Assembly: GCA_965204095.1 (NCBI GenBank)
Contig: OZ241991.1
Span: forward strand, 3,286,001-3,350,000
Reading direction: 5' to 3'
Length of the DNA stretch: 64,000 bases
DNA from: JAPPLB01 sp965204095
GTDB lineage: Bacteria > Acidobacteriota > Terriglobia > Bryobacterales > UBA6623
The translations under genes were made by a program, and so were the position numbers. Shown here piece by piece: positions 27,186-36,107 of this stretch (position 1 is its first letter; every line of letters starts with the position of its first letter). The notes beneath the pieces are model-generated. The model saw nothing but the letters and a program-made list of their open reading frames with translations. It did no database searches and was not told where the DNA came from.

Positions 27186-27575
27186 ATGGGGCTCTTCGAC
27201 ATCTTCCGGCCCAAGTGGAAGCACGCCAATCCCGACGTGCGCATTGCCGCCGCCAGGGAACTGCCTGACATCGGCATCTTGCAAAAGATGGCGACAGATG
27301 ACCGCGACTGGTTCGTGCGCCATCGCGTGTTTGACGAGATTCGCGACCGTCAACCCGGCGACAGCGTGTACGCCCACTTGGCCAAACACTCGTTGGACGA
27401 AGAGATCCGGCGCAAAGCCGTCAAGAAGCTCAAGGACGAGGCCGTCCTCGAAGACGTGGCCAGCAACGACCAGTTCCGCTATATCCGCGACGCCGCCGCG
27501 CATCGACTCGACGAGCTCCGCCGGAATACCTACGGCGAGAAGTCCGAGCCGCAATCCGCGAAACCTGCCGGCTAG
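27186..27575 (+). CDS. Small conserved protein with HEAT-like repeats
   Basis: About 129 residues starting MGLFDIFRPKWKHANPDVRI. Repeated helical pairs are visible: VRIAAARELPDIGILQKMAT, WFVRHRVFDEIRD, EEIRRKAVKKLKDEAVLEDV and RYIRDAAAHRLDEL. These suggest a small HEAT/ARM-type scaffold. I take ATG 27186; ATG 27162 is eight codons upstream, inside a dispersed-repeat end with GGTGAG three bases before it, and may be the real ribosome start. The function is unknown. Confidence 0.7.
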   Translation: MGLFDIFRPKWKHANPDVRIAAARELPDIGILQKMATDDRDWFVRHRVFDEIRDRQPGDSVYAHLAKHSLDEEIRRKAVKKLKDEAVLEDVASNDQFRYIRDAAAHRLDELRRNTYGEKSEPQSAKPAG

Positions 27576-27587
27576 CCGGCATTCGAC

Positions 27588-27965
27588 TCAAACGATCGGC
27601 GTCTCGCGGTGGATCAAGTGCAGAATGTTCCCCTCCGGGTCAAGGAAGAACGCCAGCCGGTTCCCGCTAGCGTTGACTTCCTGCACGATCTCGACGCCTT
27701 TGCTCTCGAGGTCTTTCTTCCCCGCCTCGAAGTCGTCCACGGATATCGCCAGGTGGCGAATACCCGGGGTCTTCATCTGCGTCTCCGCCCGGTCGCCTTC
27801 TGACGGAATGATCTCGAGCATCGTGTCGTCCGGCGCCTTGACGAACACATTCCCGGCGTAGCGGTGAACGATCGGGAAGTTCAGGATTCTGTCATACCAG
27901 GAAGCCAGTGCTTCCGGGTCGGGTGTCGCGATTGCGGTGTGCTCAATGCCTTTGTACATGCTCAT
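27588..27965 (-). CDS. VOC-family (glyoxalase/bleomycin-resistance fold) protein
   Basis: A 125-residue single-module VOC protein. GIEHTAIATPDPEALASWYD gives the first beta-alpha unit, DTMLEIIPSEGD supplies a metal-ligand glutamate, GIRHLAISVDDFEAGKKDLE the second histidine, and FFLDPEGNILHLIHR the closing strand. It may be a metal-dependent lyase, isomerase or dioxygenase relative; the substrate is unknown. AAGGAG precedes ATG 27965. Confidence 0.87.
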   Translation of the reverse strand: MSMYKGIEHTAIATPDPEALASWYDRILNFPIVHRYAGNVFVKAPDDTMLEIIPSEGDRAETQMKTPGIRHLAISVDDFEAGKKDLESKGVEIVQEVNASGNRLAFFLDPEGNILHLIHRETPIV

Positions 27966-27995
27966 CGGTCTCCTTCTTTGTCCATTCCGTCAGCC

Positions 27996-28187
27996 AGCCT
28001 GTTTTTTCACCAAGTGGCGAGGTGAAGTGCGTGAGAGGGCCGCCAGGACGAGGCGCGAACCGCTTGGCGCGCGCAGGCGTACTTGGCAGTACATCGAGCA
28101 CGGCAAGCAAGCGTTGCGAAGGAAAAGCGAAGTCATGGCGGTCGTATCGCGTTCTTCGGACGTCGTGTGGTGAGACAGGCAGGCTGG
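27996..28187. repeat. Dispersed TIR repeat, copy 4 (full, subtype A)
   Basis: It runs from AGCCTGTTTTTTCACCAAGT to GTGGTGAGACAGGCAGGCTG. The core has the subtype A words, with an added AAGGAAAAGC segment that is also present in the 37.1-kb copy. Its right edge touches the stop codon of the ceramidase-like gene. The usual ATG in the right end is lost (ACAGGC). Confidence 0.85.
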
Positions 28188-29741
28188 TCACTGCAACTCA
28201 GCCGGTACGCTGCCGTATGACCATCCCTCTCCTGCGAACGGTGCATGAGCGGGTCTCGTCGGAACTTTCCCGGGCGTCAGGCTGTTCGCCAGCCGCACAC
28301 CGGCGTCGGCGATCTGCGTTCCCGCCGTCCTTGCGAGATTGCTGTAGCTCGTCAGGCGCGTCTCGTACCCGCCTCCGGTCGGACTCAGCGCTTCTTCGGT
28401 CGGCACGTATCCCACGCACCCGTTGGCCAACTCGACAGGATACGTGTACGGGAACTTGCTGCGCTTCTTGATGTCCAGGCCATACTCGACAAAGTACTCC
28501 GCCGGGTTGCTTACGAACACCGCCGGCCCGACTTGCACCGCCTGCACTTCCGTGTCTACCACCGGCGTCTTGGCGATCAACGCGTCGAGCATCACGATCT
28601 CCTTGGCGAAGGTCCACTCGGTCCGGCCCACTTTCTCGGGGCCCTGCTTCACCATCTCGATGGATTTCTTGAGACGCTCCGGACTGGGAATCCTTCGTGG
28701 GATCTTCAACACCTCGATCGCCGAGTCGACCGGCCCCATCGGACCGGAGTGCATCGATGCCAGCACCTTCACGGCTTCCGCGCCCACGCGCGCGCCGACC
28801 AGCCGCGCCCATTCTTCCCTGCCGGGGTTGATGTACGGACTCAAGTTGTCGACCTGCGTGATGTCGGCGTTGGCGCCGGCAAGAAAGACCACGACGGCAT
28901 CCTGACCAAACACCCCTCGAATCGTCTTCTCCAGGTAGTAGATCCAGTTCGCTGAGATGCCGCCGGGGCTCGCCGTGGCATGGCAGGCGTAGTTGACGAT
29001 GCAACCCGCAAGGTTGCCTTCCTCGTCGAACGTCCCGATCACACCCACTTCCGGATCCGTCGGCCCCGCCGGTCCGATAATGTTGGGATTCCCTTGCCGC
29101 GGATGCGTCTGCGTACGACCGTTCTTCATGCGGAAGCGCCGGTTGAAAGCCGCTTCCTTTTCGTAACCCGAACCGGCGCCGCAGCGGAGGGGCTTTTTCT
29201 TCCCGTTTGCCTGCAGAACCGCCGAGATGATCTGGTCTTCCACATGCCGGAGAAACTCCGAATCCGCCATGGACGATGCCTCGTACGCCAGCTTCTGAAC
29301 GAACTCGGATGCGTGATCGTACTCGCCCGGTTGCACCATGCCCACCGGCCCGGAAGAATGCGAGTGCGAAGCGCCGATCAAGACAGCGTCCCCCGTGATC
29401 CCCGATTTGCGCTCGATCACGGCGCGCACCTTCAATACCAAGTCGCGCGGGATCATCAACGTGTCCGTTCCCACCAGCGCGGCGGTCTTGCTGCCGTCGC
29501 TGAACACTGCGGCCCGCACCTTGCACGCATCGTGGAAGTGCTGGTGGAACACCTTGCCGTATCCTCCCGGCCGCTCCATCCCGATCTCCGGCGTGATGTC
29601 CGTCTCGGCATAGCCTGCCTGTAGAAGTGGAGCAGCCGCACGCGCTGTTCCGGACGCGAGCAGACCGGCGGAGGAGCCGAACAGCGATGTTCGTTTCAGG
29701 AAACCTCTACGTGTCATGCCAACCCCGGTTTCTTTTGTCAC
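28188..29741 (-). CDS. Neutral/alkaline ceramidase-like protein, TAT-exported
   Basis: 517 residues. The twin-arginine signal is TRRGFLKRTSLFGSSAGLLA. The mature part carries AGYAETDITPEIGMERPGGY, ALVGTDTLMIPRDLVLKVR, LIGASHSHSSGPVG (histidines for zinc), IVNYACHATAS and VVFLAGANADITQVDN, the pattern of the neutral ceramidase N-terminal domain. In soil bacteria most such proteins have unproven substrates. GTG 29741 overlaps the stop of the upstream gene as GTGA; ATG 29717, just before the arginine pair, is an alternative start. Confidence 0.88.
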   Translation of the reverse strand: MTKETGVGMTRRGFLKRTSLFGSSAGLLASGTARAAAPLLQAGYAETDITPEIGMERPGGYGKVFHQHFHDACKVRAAVFSDGSKTAALVGTDTLMIPRDLVLKVRAVIERKSGITGDAVLIGASHSHSSGPVGMVQPGEYDHASEFVQKLAYEASSMADSEFLRHVEDQIISAVLQANGKKKPLRCGAGSGYEKEAAFNRRFRMKNGRTQTHPRQGNPNIIGPAGPTDPEVGVIGTFDEEGNLAGCIVNYACHATASPGGISANWIYYLEKTIRGVFGQDAVVVFLAGANADITQVDNLSPYINPGREEWARLVGARVGAEAVKVLASMHSGPMGPVDSAIEVLKIPRRIPSPERLKKSIEMVKQGPEKVGRTEWTFAKEIVMLDALIAKTPVVDTEVQAVQVGPAVFVSNPAEYFVEYGLDIKKRSKFPYTYPVELANGCVGYVPTEEALSPTGGGYETRLTSYSNLARTAGTQIADAGVRLANSLTPGKVPTRPAHAPFAGEGWSYGSVPAELQ

Positions 29742-31201
29742 TCGCCGAACCGAAACGCATACAAATCCGCATCCCGCATCACGAATCGAATCTTGACCGT
29801 CTGGCCCGTAATTCTCCGTAACGGCATGCGGTCCGTCCGCGTGTCAGGACGCGGCCACACTACCTCGCCGTCGATCTCATCCCCATAGAGCACCGGCGAC
29901 TCCTCCAGGGAAAAACCGGGCAGTGCCTGTCCCTTCTCGTTCTGGAACTCGATGCGGATACTCCCCGCCCCCGACGTCGCGTAGTTCAAGTACATGCGGT
30001 TCCCTGAAAAGATCACCGGCTTCGTGACCAGCTCCCCACCCGGATACCCCGCGTTCGCCGACACGAATCCATCCATCCGCAGCGTCATGCGCTCGATGTG
30101 CGCCGAGGGGTAGGTATAGTGCCGCGCCACGTACAGCGAAAGCTCATCGGCACCGGTCTGAATGATCCCGCGCGAAACCGCGTTCGTCCGATGAATCCAG
30201 TTCCGTTCATCGCGCCCCGGACGGATGAAGCCCTCCACGAACCGATACCAATGGACCCCGTCGCGGCTCGACATGAAAACGCCGTCCGACAACCCATTGT
30301 TCTTGCCGTCATTGACCTTCGTTCGAAACGGCTGTAAGCGCTTCGGGAAAGAGAGATACAGTTGCGGCGCTCGGAAGTACGGCACCGTCGCGTTCGTATA
30401 CATGTGCTCCGGAGGCGCATCGCCGTAGTCAGCCCATTCTCCCGGCGTCCAGTGGATGAAATTTTTCGAAGTCGCGGTCTTGATCGTCCTCACTCCATAT
30501 CGAAAGTCGCGGTAGACGGCGACATAGTGCTGGCGAACCTCATCCCAGAAAGCAACGTTTTGTGAATCGAACTTGCCATCGCTGATGACGGGTTCTTCTT
30601 GCATCCTTTCCCAGTGGATCCCATCGGCCGACTTCAGCGCCAGCAAAGGTCCGCCCGCCAGCGCCTTGTAGCGCTCGGAGGGCGGCGCGTCGGGATTGGT
30701 GTCCTTGAATGGCGCGAAGTTGTGCGATCCCTCGCCCACCCAGAGGATGTTGTTCTGCTTGGAGCCTTCGAACTCGAAAAGGCCCAACGACGGCTTGGTC
30801 CAACTCATGCCGTCTTGGCTCTCCGCGTACACGGTGAGTTGAGGATGATCCTTCGGGACCGCTTCGTCCGGTCGCACCATCGACTGAACCACGTAGTCGG
30901 GATGCGTGCTGCCGCGGTAATACATCCGATAGCGCCCCTCATCTTCAAAAACCGTGACATAGAGGCTCGTATTGCCTTCCCACGGTTTATCGAAGGCCAG
31001 CACCTTTCCGGCCGGCTGAGGCCGGTTCAGCAGCAACCGCACGCCATCCATGGAGTCGATCAAGTGGTCGTCGACGAAAAGCTCACGCCGCGATCCGATA
31101 TCGATCGGTTCTCCAGCGCTCGCTGCAAGCCCAAGCAAAACCGCGAACACGCATATCAATACGAACAACTGTACGGAACCTGTCCTTGCGGCGGTCTCCA
31201 T
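29738..31201 (-). CDS. Secreted five-bladed-propeller glycosidase-like protein
   Basis: About 487 residues from ATG 31201, which follows GGAGGAGCGAG. The signal peptide is VQLFVLICVFAVLLGLAASA. The body has DIGSRRELFVDDHLIDSMDG, then a series of Asp-box-like repeats (SQDGMSWTKPSLGLFEF, SADGIHWERMQEEPV, SSRDGVHWYRFVEGFIRP). It belongs with uncharacterised GH32/GH43-like exported proteins common in Planctomycetes and Acidobacteria. The catalytic acids are not certain. It is translationally coupled to the ceramidase-like gene through GTGA, so the two may process the same glycoconjugate; that is inference. Confidence 0.72.
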   Translation of the reverse strand: METAARTGSVQLFVLICVFAVLLGLAASAGEPIDIGSRRELFVDDHLIDSMDGVRLLLNRPQPAGKVLAFDKPWEGNTSLYVTVFEDEGRYRMYYRGSTHPDYVVQSMVRPDEAVPKDHPQLTVYAESQDGMSWTKPSLGLFEFEGSKQNNILWVGEGSHNFAPFKDTNPDAPPSERYKALAGGPLLALKSADGIHWERMQEEPVISDGKFDSQNVAFWDEVRQHYVAVYRDFRYGVRTIKTATSKNFIHWTPGEWADYGDAPPEHMYTNATVPYFRAPQLYLSFPKRLQPFRTKVNDGKNNGLSDGVFMSSRDGVHWYRFVEGFIRPGRDERNWIHRTNAVSRGIIQTGADELSLYVARHYTYPSAHIERMTLRMDGFVSANAGYPGGELVTKPVIFSGNRMYLNYATSGAGSIRIEFQNEKGQALPGFSLEESPVLYGDEIDGEVVWPRPDTRTDRMPLRRITGQTVKIRFVMRDADLYAFRFGE

Positions 31202-31312
31202 CTCGCTCCTCCGGGTGAATCTCTTCCGACTGCTCGAGGAAGGCAGATCCCTCCTCGTGAGCTGACCTATTCTAACCCGCACGGGACTCGGTGCAGCCGA
31301 TGCGGCAAACGG

Positions 31313-32677
31313 CTACTTCTTCGCAGTCGCTCCGCCCACAGGTGCGTCCCAATCCACGTGTCGCGTCACGTACATGATCGCGGCGAGAATCAGAAACAGA
31401 CCCACCGAGCCGACGAGTAATGAGTATTCCTCCAGCATGAGCAACACGTAGAGGAAGCCGTATAGACCCATGACCACTCCCCCAACGACCATGCCGCTCT
31501 GCGCCGATCCCATCGCCGCCCAGGCATAGGCTGCCACCAGCATGATCACTGCCGCTGCCGCGATGACATAGGCCGCCGCGAAGCCGAGATGCTCGCCGAG
31601 CGAGAGCTCCAGCAGATAGAACAAACAAAGAGCCGCCCCGATCAAGCCGTATTGAATCAGGTGCAAACGCATGCCCGTGAGAATCTCGAACAGCCAAACC
31701 GTCAGAAACGTCAGCCCCAGGAACAGCATCTGATACTTCAAGCTGCGCTCCGTTTGGCGGCGAACGTCTACTGGCGACAACAGATCGACGCCGAACTGCG
31801 AGGCTGCAATCGCCTCATCGTGATCGACTCCGCGCCAGCGTTGCGGATAGCCCCGGCCCAGATACGGAATATTCCAACTCGAGGTGAATCCTTCTTCGCT
31901 GACCTGCCGTGACCCAGGCAGCCAGTTGCCTTGGAAACTCGGGTCTGCCCAGTCGCCACGAAGGTTCACTTCCGTGTTGCTCCCCAACGGGGCAAAGCTC
32001 AACTGCACGCTTCCGTTCAGATCGAACGCGTAGGAGAATGAGAACGTCTCACTATCGAGCCTCTGGCCCAGAGGTGCGTGGATTCCGGAGCGGCCCGTAT
32101 GGCGCAGTCCGGCGCCCGGCTCGAACTCGATCTCCTCGCCTGACCAGTCCACTGGTACAGCGTCTTTGATCGCCCGTGGATCCGCCACTTCCATGATCAG
32201 CTCCGCGCGGTCCCAGAGAATGTCGGCCGACGAAATCGACCAGCCGCTGAAGTCCGGTCGGTCAAAAGAACCCTCGAAGCTCAGATGGGATCGATAAACA
32301 GGCGCCTTGAAGATGCCTCGATAGCGAACTTCCGTCTCGAGAGAACCATCGACGTGAAGGTCGCGCGGCAAGAACGTGGCTCGCTCTTCGTACACCTCGA
32401 TCTTTGACGGCTGGCCTTCTTCGGTCTGAACGGTTCGTTGCTCCAGGTAGGGCACGACCAGGAACGGTCCGAAGACCTCCTGCTGTTTGCCCCATTTGCT
32501 CGTGATTTCTTCGATCGCCTCTTGGCGCGTATCCTTACGATCCCAGACAATGTTTCGGATAAAGAGAACAGGGATTTGAAGGATCAGCGCCAGTGCTCCA
32601 ATCGCAATCCCTTGGACAAGGGTGTTGCGGCGCAGGTTCTGAAAAAAGGTTGATCGCTCATTTGTGATCTCGGTCAT
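31313..32677 (-). CDS. creD: Inner-membrane protein CreD
   Basis: 454 residues, full length for CreD. TM1 is near residues 17-40 (LVQGIAIGALALILQIPVLF), followed by the diagnostic RQEAIEEITSKWGKQQEVFG with GPFLVVPY. A large periplasmic beta-rich domain follows, then a C-terminal bundle of about five helices (LFLGLTFLTVWLFEIL to LLVGSVGLFLILAAIMYVT). In Enterobacteria CreD belongs to the CreBC regulon and affects envelope integrity; no creBC genes are visible here. It probably stands alone. Confidence 0.92.
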   Translation of the reverse strand: MTEITNERSTFFQNLRRNTLVQGIAIGALALILQIPVLFIRNIVWDRKDTRQEAIEEITSKWGKQQEVFGPFLVVPYLEQRTVQTEEGQPSKIEVYEERATFLPRDLHVDGSLETEVRYRGIFKAPVYRSHLSFEGSFDRPDFSGWSISSADILWDRAELIMEVADPRAIKDAVPVDWSGEEIEFEPGAGLRHTGRSGIHAPLGQRLDSETFSFSYAFDLNGSVQLSFAPLGSNTEVNLRGDWADPSFQGNWLPGSRQVSEEGFTSSWNIPYLGRGYPQRWRGVDHDEAIAASQFGVDLLSPVDVRRQTERSLKYQMLFLGLTFLTVWLFEILTGMRLHLIQYGLIGAALCLFYLLELSLGEHLGFAAAYVIAAAAVIMLVAAYAWAAMGSAQSGMVVGGVVMGLYGFLYVLLMLEEYSLLVGSVGLFLILAAIMYVTRHVDWDAPVGGATAKK

Positions 32678-32790
32678 GTCAGATCTCCATCAAAGGGACC
32701 GAGAACGCCTCCCCGAAAACGTAACACAAACCGCGAAGAAGATGTCAGGTGCAGTGTGCGGCGGCGAACAGTCCCCGTGCCGCGGGAGAT

Positions 32791-33759
32791 TCATTTCGCC
32801 TGAGCGGCCAGAATCGCCGCTCCTTGAGTCACGACCTGCTCGCCCAACTTTGACGAGACGATGCTGTATCGTCCGCGAAAGCAGGATGCGACCAGGGGCT
32901 CGGTCTTCTCTCGCAGCAGGTTCACGAACGCCGGGTTGCCCGACCCCACGCCCCCGCCTACGACGAACACATCCGGGGCCACCAGGCTGATCGCCGCGGC
33001 GACCGCCGACGCCAGGCACGAGGCGGCCCTTTCGATCACCTTTTTTGCGAATGCATCCCCTCGCGAAAACGCCCTCATCAGATCCTTGCCGCCAATGGAA
33101 CCCCCTTCCGCCGGGTGCAACTCGCTTGCCTTCAAAAGCTGCGGCTCGCGATCCGCAAGCCACGCCGCCAACTGCGAAAGACCCGGCCCGGAGCACACGG
33201 CCTCCACACAACCCCGATTGCCGCACGCGCAAACCGGCCCATCCGGCAGCACCACGAGGTGGCCAATCTCAGCCTCGCCCACATCGCTCATCTCGACGAT
33301 TCGCCCGTCGCGGACAATACCGCCGCCCACGCCCGTCCCGATCGTCATATAGAAGATGGTCCGATACCCGCGGCCGGCGCCGAAATGGGCCTCAGCCAGG
33401 GCAGCGACCTTACAGTCATTCTCGACACGAACCGGGATTCTGAATTCCTTCTCGAGGATTCCTGCAACATCAATCTCTTCCCAGCCCGGCTCATGCAGAT
33501 TCGCCAACGGCCGCTGATCCGATCGACGCACATAGCCGCCAAACCCGAGTCCGCATCCGCGGAACACGAGCCCTTTCGCAGTGTGGAAGGCATTGAGCGC
33601 GCGGCCCATCTCGACCAGGGAGCGAAAGCTCTCGGCGGCGGTGTCGTTCGGTGCTCGATACAGCCTCCGGGTCTCGATCAGGCGACGGTCCGGTCCCGCC
33701 ACTCCCGCAACGAGCTTTGTGCCGCCTGTCTCGAAAGCCAGGTAAGCAGAGTTGCTCAC
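32791..33759 (-). CDS. ROK-family sugar kinase
   Basis: About 322 residues from GTG 33759, nine bases after GGAGGG. The ATP site is in LAFETGGTKLVAGVAG, the second glycine loop in FYMTIGTGVGGGIV, and the ROK zinc motif in VCACGNRGCVEAVCSG. The catalytic aspartate is in VENDCKVAALAEA. It resembles fructokinase or glucokinase ROK members and lacks the N-terminal HTH of ROK repressors. The sugar is not readable. It follows creD upstream and diverges from the NHL gene. Confidence 0.9.
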   Translation of the reverse strand: MSNSAYLAFETGGTKLVAGVAGPDRRLIETRRLYRAPNDTAAESFRSLVEMGRALNAFHTAKGLVFRGCGLGFGGYVRRSDQRPLANLHEPGWEEIDVAGILEKEFRIPVRVENDCKVAALAEAHFGAGRGYRTIFYMTIGTGVGGGIVRDGRIVEMSDVGEAEIGHLVVLPDGPVCACGNRGCVEAVCSGPGLSQLAAWLADREPQLLKASELHPAEGGSIGGKDLMRAFSRGDAFAKKVIERAASCLASAVAAAISLVAPDVFVVGGGVGSGNPAFVNLLREKTEPLVASCFRGRYSIVSSKLGEQVVTQGAAILAAQAK

Positions 33760-34178
33760 GCCACCGAACCCTCCCAAGGTCTACGATACCCCTCCTGAGG
33801 CGGCCGCGCCCTCAGGCCGGGAATGAGCTGCCCATGAAGCTGACGGAAACGGTCGAGTACAATTGTCCGAAGCCCCTCTTCGCGTGCTCATGGTCGGTCA
33901 AACCCTATCCCGCAGCAAGATCCTTGAAAAACACGGTGAGCGCGGGACGAGTTTCGTCCTCAAGAGCCGGGGACATCGACCGCAAGCGGCTCGCCGCGCT
34001 GAAGCCCCTCACCACCAATCCAGCCGGCGGCCCGGACATCAAGGCCGCTTTCGGAGTGAAGACGAGACCTCCGCGGCTTTCAATCACACGTATCTCGATA
34101 CCCCATCCAGAGAGATTCACATATTCAGCGGCCGGCCGAGTCGTCAGCCGATCTGCCCGGCTCCATGAAAGGATTCGA
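33760..34178. other. Region without an intact gene; possible decayed coding sequence
   Basis: Two frames look protein-like for short stretches: MKLTETVEYNCPKPLF from 33834, and in another frame PLRVLMVGQTLSRSKILEKH from about 33870, then back to DIDRKRLAALKPLTTNPAG. This may be a frameshifted remnant of a small gene. I cannot name the family, and no promoter is clear. Confidence 0.3.
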
Positions 34179-35168
34179 ATGAAACCGCAAGGCGCCATGG
34201 TTTCCCCCAACTACGAAGTCGACCCCCGCTGGCCGGCAATTCCCGAAGGTTGGGACCTCGTCGAAACGGCGGGAGTCGCGACCGACTCCAACGACCGGAT
34301 CTATGTCTTTAATCGCGGCGAGCATCCGGTGATCGTTTTCGAGCGCGACGGCAGCTTTGTCGCCTCCTGGGGCGAAGGTGAGTTCCAACGTGCTCACGGC
34401 ATCCACATCGGACCGGACGATACCATTTATCTGACGGACGACTTGGATCACACCGTCCACATGTACACGACCGACGGCAAGCGGCTGACGACCCTCGGAG
34501 AAAGCGGCAAGCCGTCTGACACCGGCGTCGAAAATAGCGACTACCGTACGATCAAGCGCGCCGCCGGGCCGTTCAATCAGCCGACCAACATCGCTCTCAC
34601 CCCGGCCGGTGAGATGTACGTCGCCGACGGCTATGGCAATGCCCGGGTGCACAAGTTCTCGGCACGGCAGGAGTTGATTTCCTCCTGGGGAGAACCCGGT
34701 GACGCCCCCGGCCAGTTCAACCTGCCCCACGGCATCGCGATCGACAGCCGCGGAGTCGTCTACGTCGCAGATCGAGAGAACGACCGATTGCAACTCTTCG
34801 AGCCCGAAGGGGCTTTCATCGCCGAATGGACGCAAGTGAGCCGTCCGGCCCAGGTGTTCATCGATCCGGAGGACCGAATCTACGTGGCCGAGATCGGCTG
34901 GAGGGTGGGGTTGTTTCCCGGCGTCGAACCGCTCGATCCCGTCGGAGCATATGTCAGCGTCCTTGACCTTGACGGCAATGTTCTCGATCGTTGGGGCGGC
35001 GGCGAGGACCCCTGTGAACCCGGTGCATTTTACGCGCCGCACGACATCTGGGTCGATCGCTTCGGTGACATCTATGTGGGCGAAGTCACGTGGTCGGCGG
35101 GCGGCCGCAAGGGTCTCATCCCAAAGGACTGCCCCAGCGTGCAGAAGTTCGTTCGCAAATCGAGCTAG
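34179..35168 (+). CDS. NHL-repeat beta-propeller protein
   Basis: About 329 residues from ATG 34179, five bases after AAAGGA. Five or six NHL blades can be read (GVATDSNDRIYVFNRGEHPV, AHGIHIGPDDTIYLTDDLDH, PTNIALTPAGEMYVADGYGN, PHGIAIDSRGVVYVADREND, PHDIWVDRFGDIYVGEV). It resembles the peptidyl-amidating lyase-like cluster of bacterial NHL proteins, but no signal peptide is visible at this start. Its stop TAG is the first codon of a dispersed repeat end. Confidence 0.85.
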   Translation: MKPQGAMVSPNYEVDPRWPAIPEGWDLVETAGVATDSNDRIYVFNRGEHPVIVFERDGSFVASWGEGEFQRAHGIHIGPDDTIYLTDDLDHTVHMYTTDGKRLTTLGESGKPSDTGVENSDYRTIKRAAGPFNQPTNIALTPAGEMYVADGYGNARVHKFSARQELISSWGEPGDAPGQFNLPHGIAIDSRGVVYVADRENDRLQLFEPEGAFIAEWTQVSRPAQVFIDPEDRIYVAEIGWRVGLFPGVEPLDPVGAYVSVLDLDGNVLDRWGGGEDPCEPGAFYAPHDIWVDRFGDIYVGEVTWSAGGRKGLIPKDCPSVQKFVRKSS

Positions 35169-35344
35169 CCTGCATGTCTCACCTCCTGGCGAGGTGAAGT
35201 GCGAGAGAGGGCCGTCAGGACGAGGTGCGTACCGCCCGCGCCAGCAACACGGCCTTTACCGTTATTCACGAATTACTGGACACGAATCACGGCCTTTCTC
35301 TCGTGTGCTTCGGCGGCCATCGGGTGGTGAGAAATGCAGGCTGG
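35165..35344. repeat. Dispersed TIR repeat, copy 5 (full, subtype B)
   Basis: It runs from CTAGCCTGCATGTCTCACC to GGTGGTGAGAAATGCAGGCTG. The core is subtype B (CACGGCCTTTACCGTTATTC, GGACACGAATCACGGCC). The left end supplies the stop of the NHL gene. The remaining bases up to pgsA at 35477 show no gene. Confidence 0.87.
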
Positions 35345-35476
35345 CAGCGCCCCCTGCGCCGCATCGAACCCCAGCGAGAGCAGATTGCTGCTGTGGGCGG
35401 CGCTCTCAAACAGTTCTTCGGTCGGAGTATCGACTGAAACGACATGTGTCGTGGCCTCCGCGCTGCCCGTTCGTTT

Positions 35477-36106
35477 CTACTCCCCTTCGCCGGCGCTGGG
35501 GTGCGCGTACAATCGCCGCGAGACCTCCAGCGCGTAGTGCACTGCGCTGAAAACCGTCGTGACTGCGGTCATCGCGACGAGCGCCGTGATCACTCTCTGC
35601 AGCCAGCCTGCCAGGATCACGTGATTCAGCAGGACCGTGAGTAACGTAGTGAACTGAACCACGGTATTCGCCTTACCGAGCAGACTGGGCGGAAATCTGC
35701 GTACGGACGTCGTCAGCACGACAACAAGAACAGTGGCGATGATCATCACATCGCGAAGCAGGACGAGGATCGTCACCCACCAGGGAATCGCGCCGTTCAC
35801 GGACTGAGCAACGAAGCAGGAGCTCAGCAACAGCTTGTCCGCGATAGGGTCCAGGTATTGGCCAAGGCGTGTTTTCTGGTTGAATCGGCGTGCCACGATC
35901 CCATCGATGACGTCAGTCACCGCAGCGGCGACAAACAGCCAAAGACTTGCCGTGTGTTGCCCGTAGATCATCGAGATCAAGACGAACGGCAACACGACCA
36001 TCCGCAACAGCGTAAGTTGGTTCGGTACGGTGAGAACCTGGCTGAGCTGCGAACGTTCAGCCGCTTGCGCTGCCCGCTCGACGTCACTGATGGTGTTCCC
36101 GGGCAT
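35477..36106 (-). CDS. pgsA: CDP-diacylglycerol-glycerol-3-phosphate 3-phosphatidyltransferase
   Basis: A 209-residue integral membrane enzyme of phosphatidylglycerol synthesis. The CDP-alcohol phosphotransferase signature D-x2-DG-x2-AR-x8-G-x3-D-x3-D is complete in DVIDGIVARR followed by GQYLDPIADK. About five TM segments surround it, starting with VPNQLTLLRMVVLPFVLISM. The N-terminal 25 residues are a soluble extension. ATG 36106 follows the stop of the ADP-ribosylglycohydrolase gene by one base, so the two are coupled. Other CDP-alcohol transferases cannot be fully excluded. Confidence 0.88.
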   Translation of the reverse strand: MPGNTISDVERAAQAAERSQLSQVLTVPNQLTLLRMVVLPFVLISMIYGQHTASLWLFVAAAVTDVIDGIVARRFNQKTRLGQYLDPIADKLLLSSCFVAQSVNGAIPWWVTILVLLRDVMIIATVLVVVLTTSVRRFPPSLLGKANTVVQFTTLLTVLLNHVILAGWLQRVITALVAMTAVTTVFSAVHYALEVSRRLYAHPSAGEGE

Positions 36107-36107
36107 G

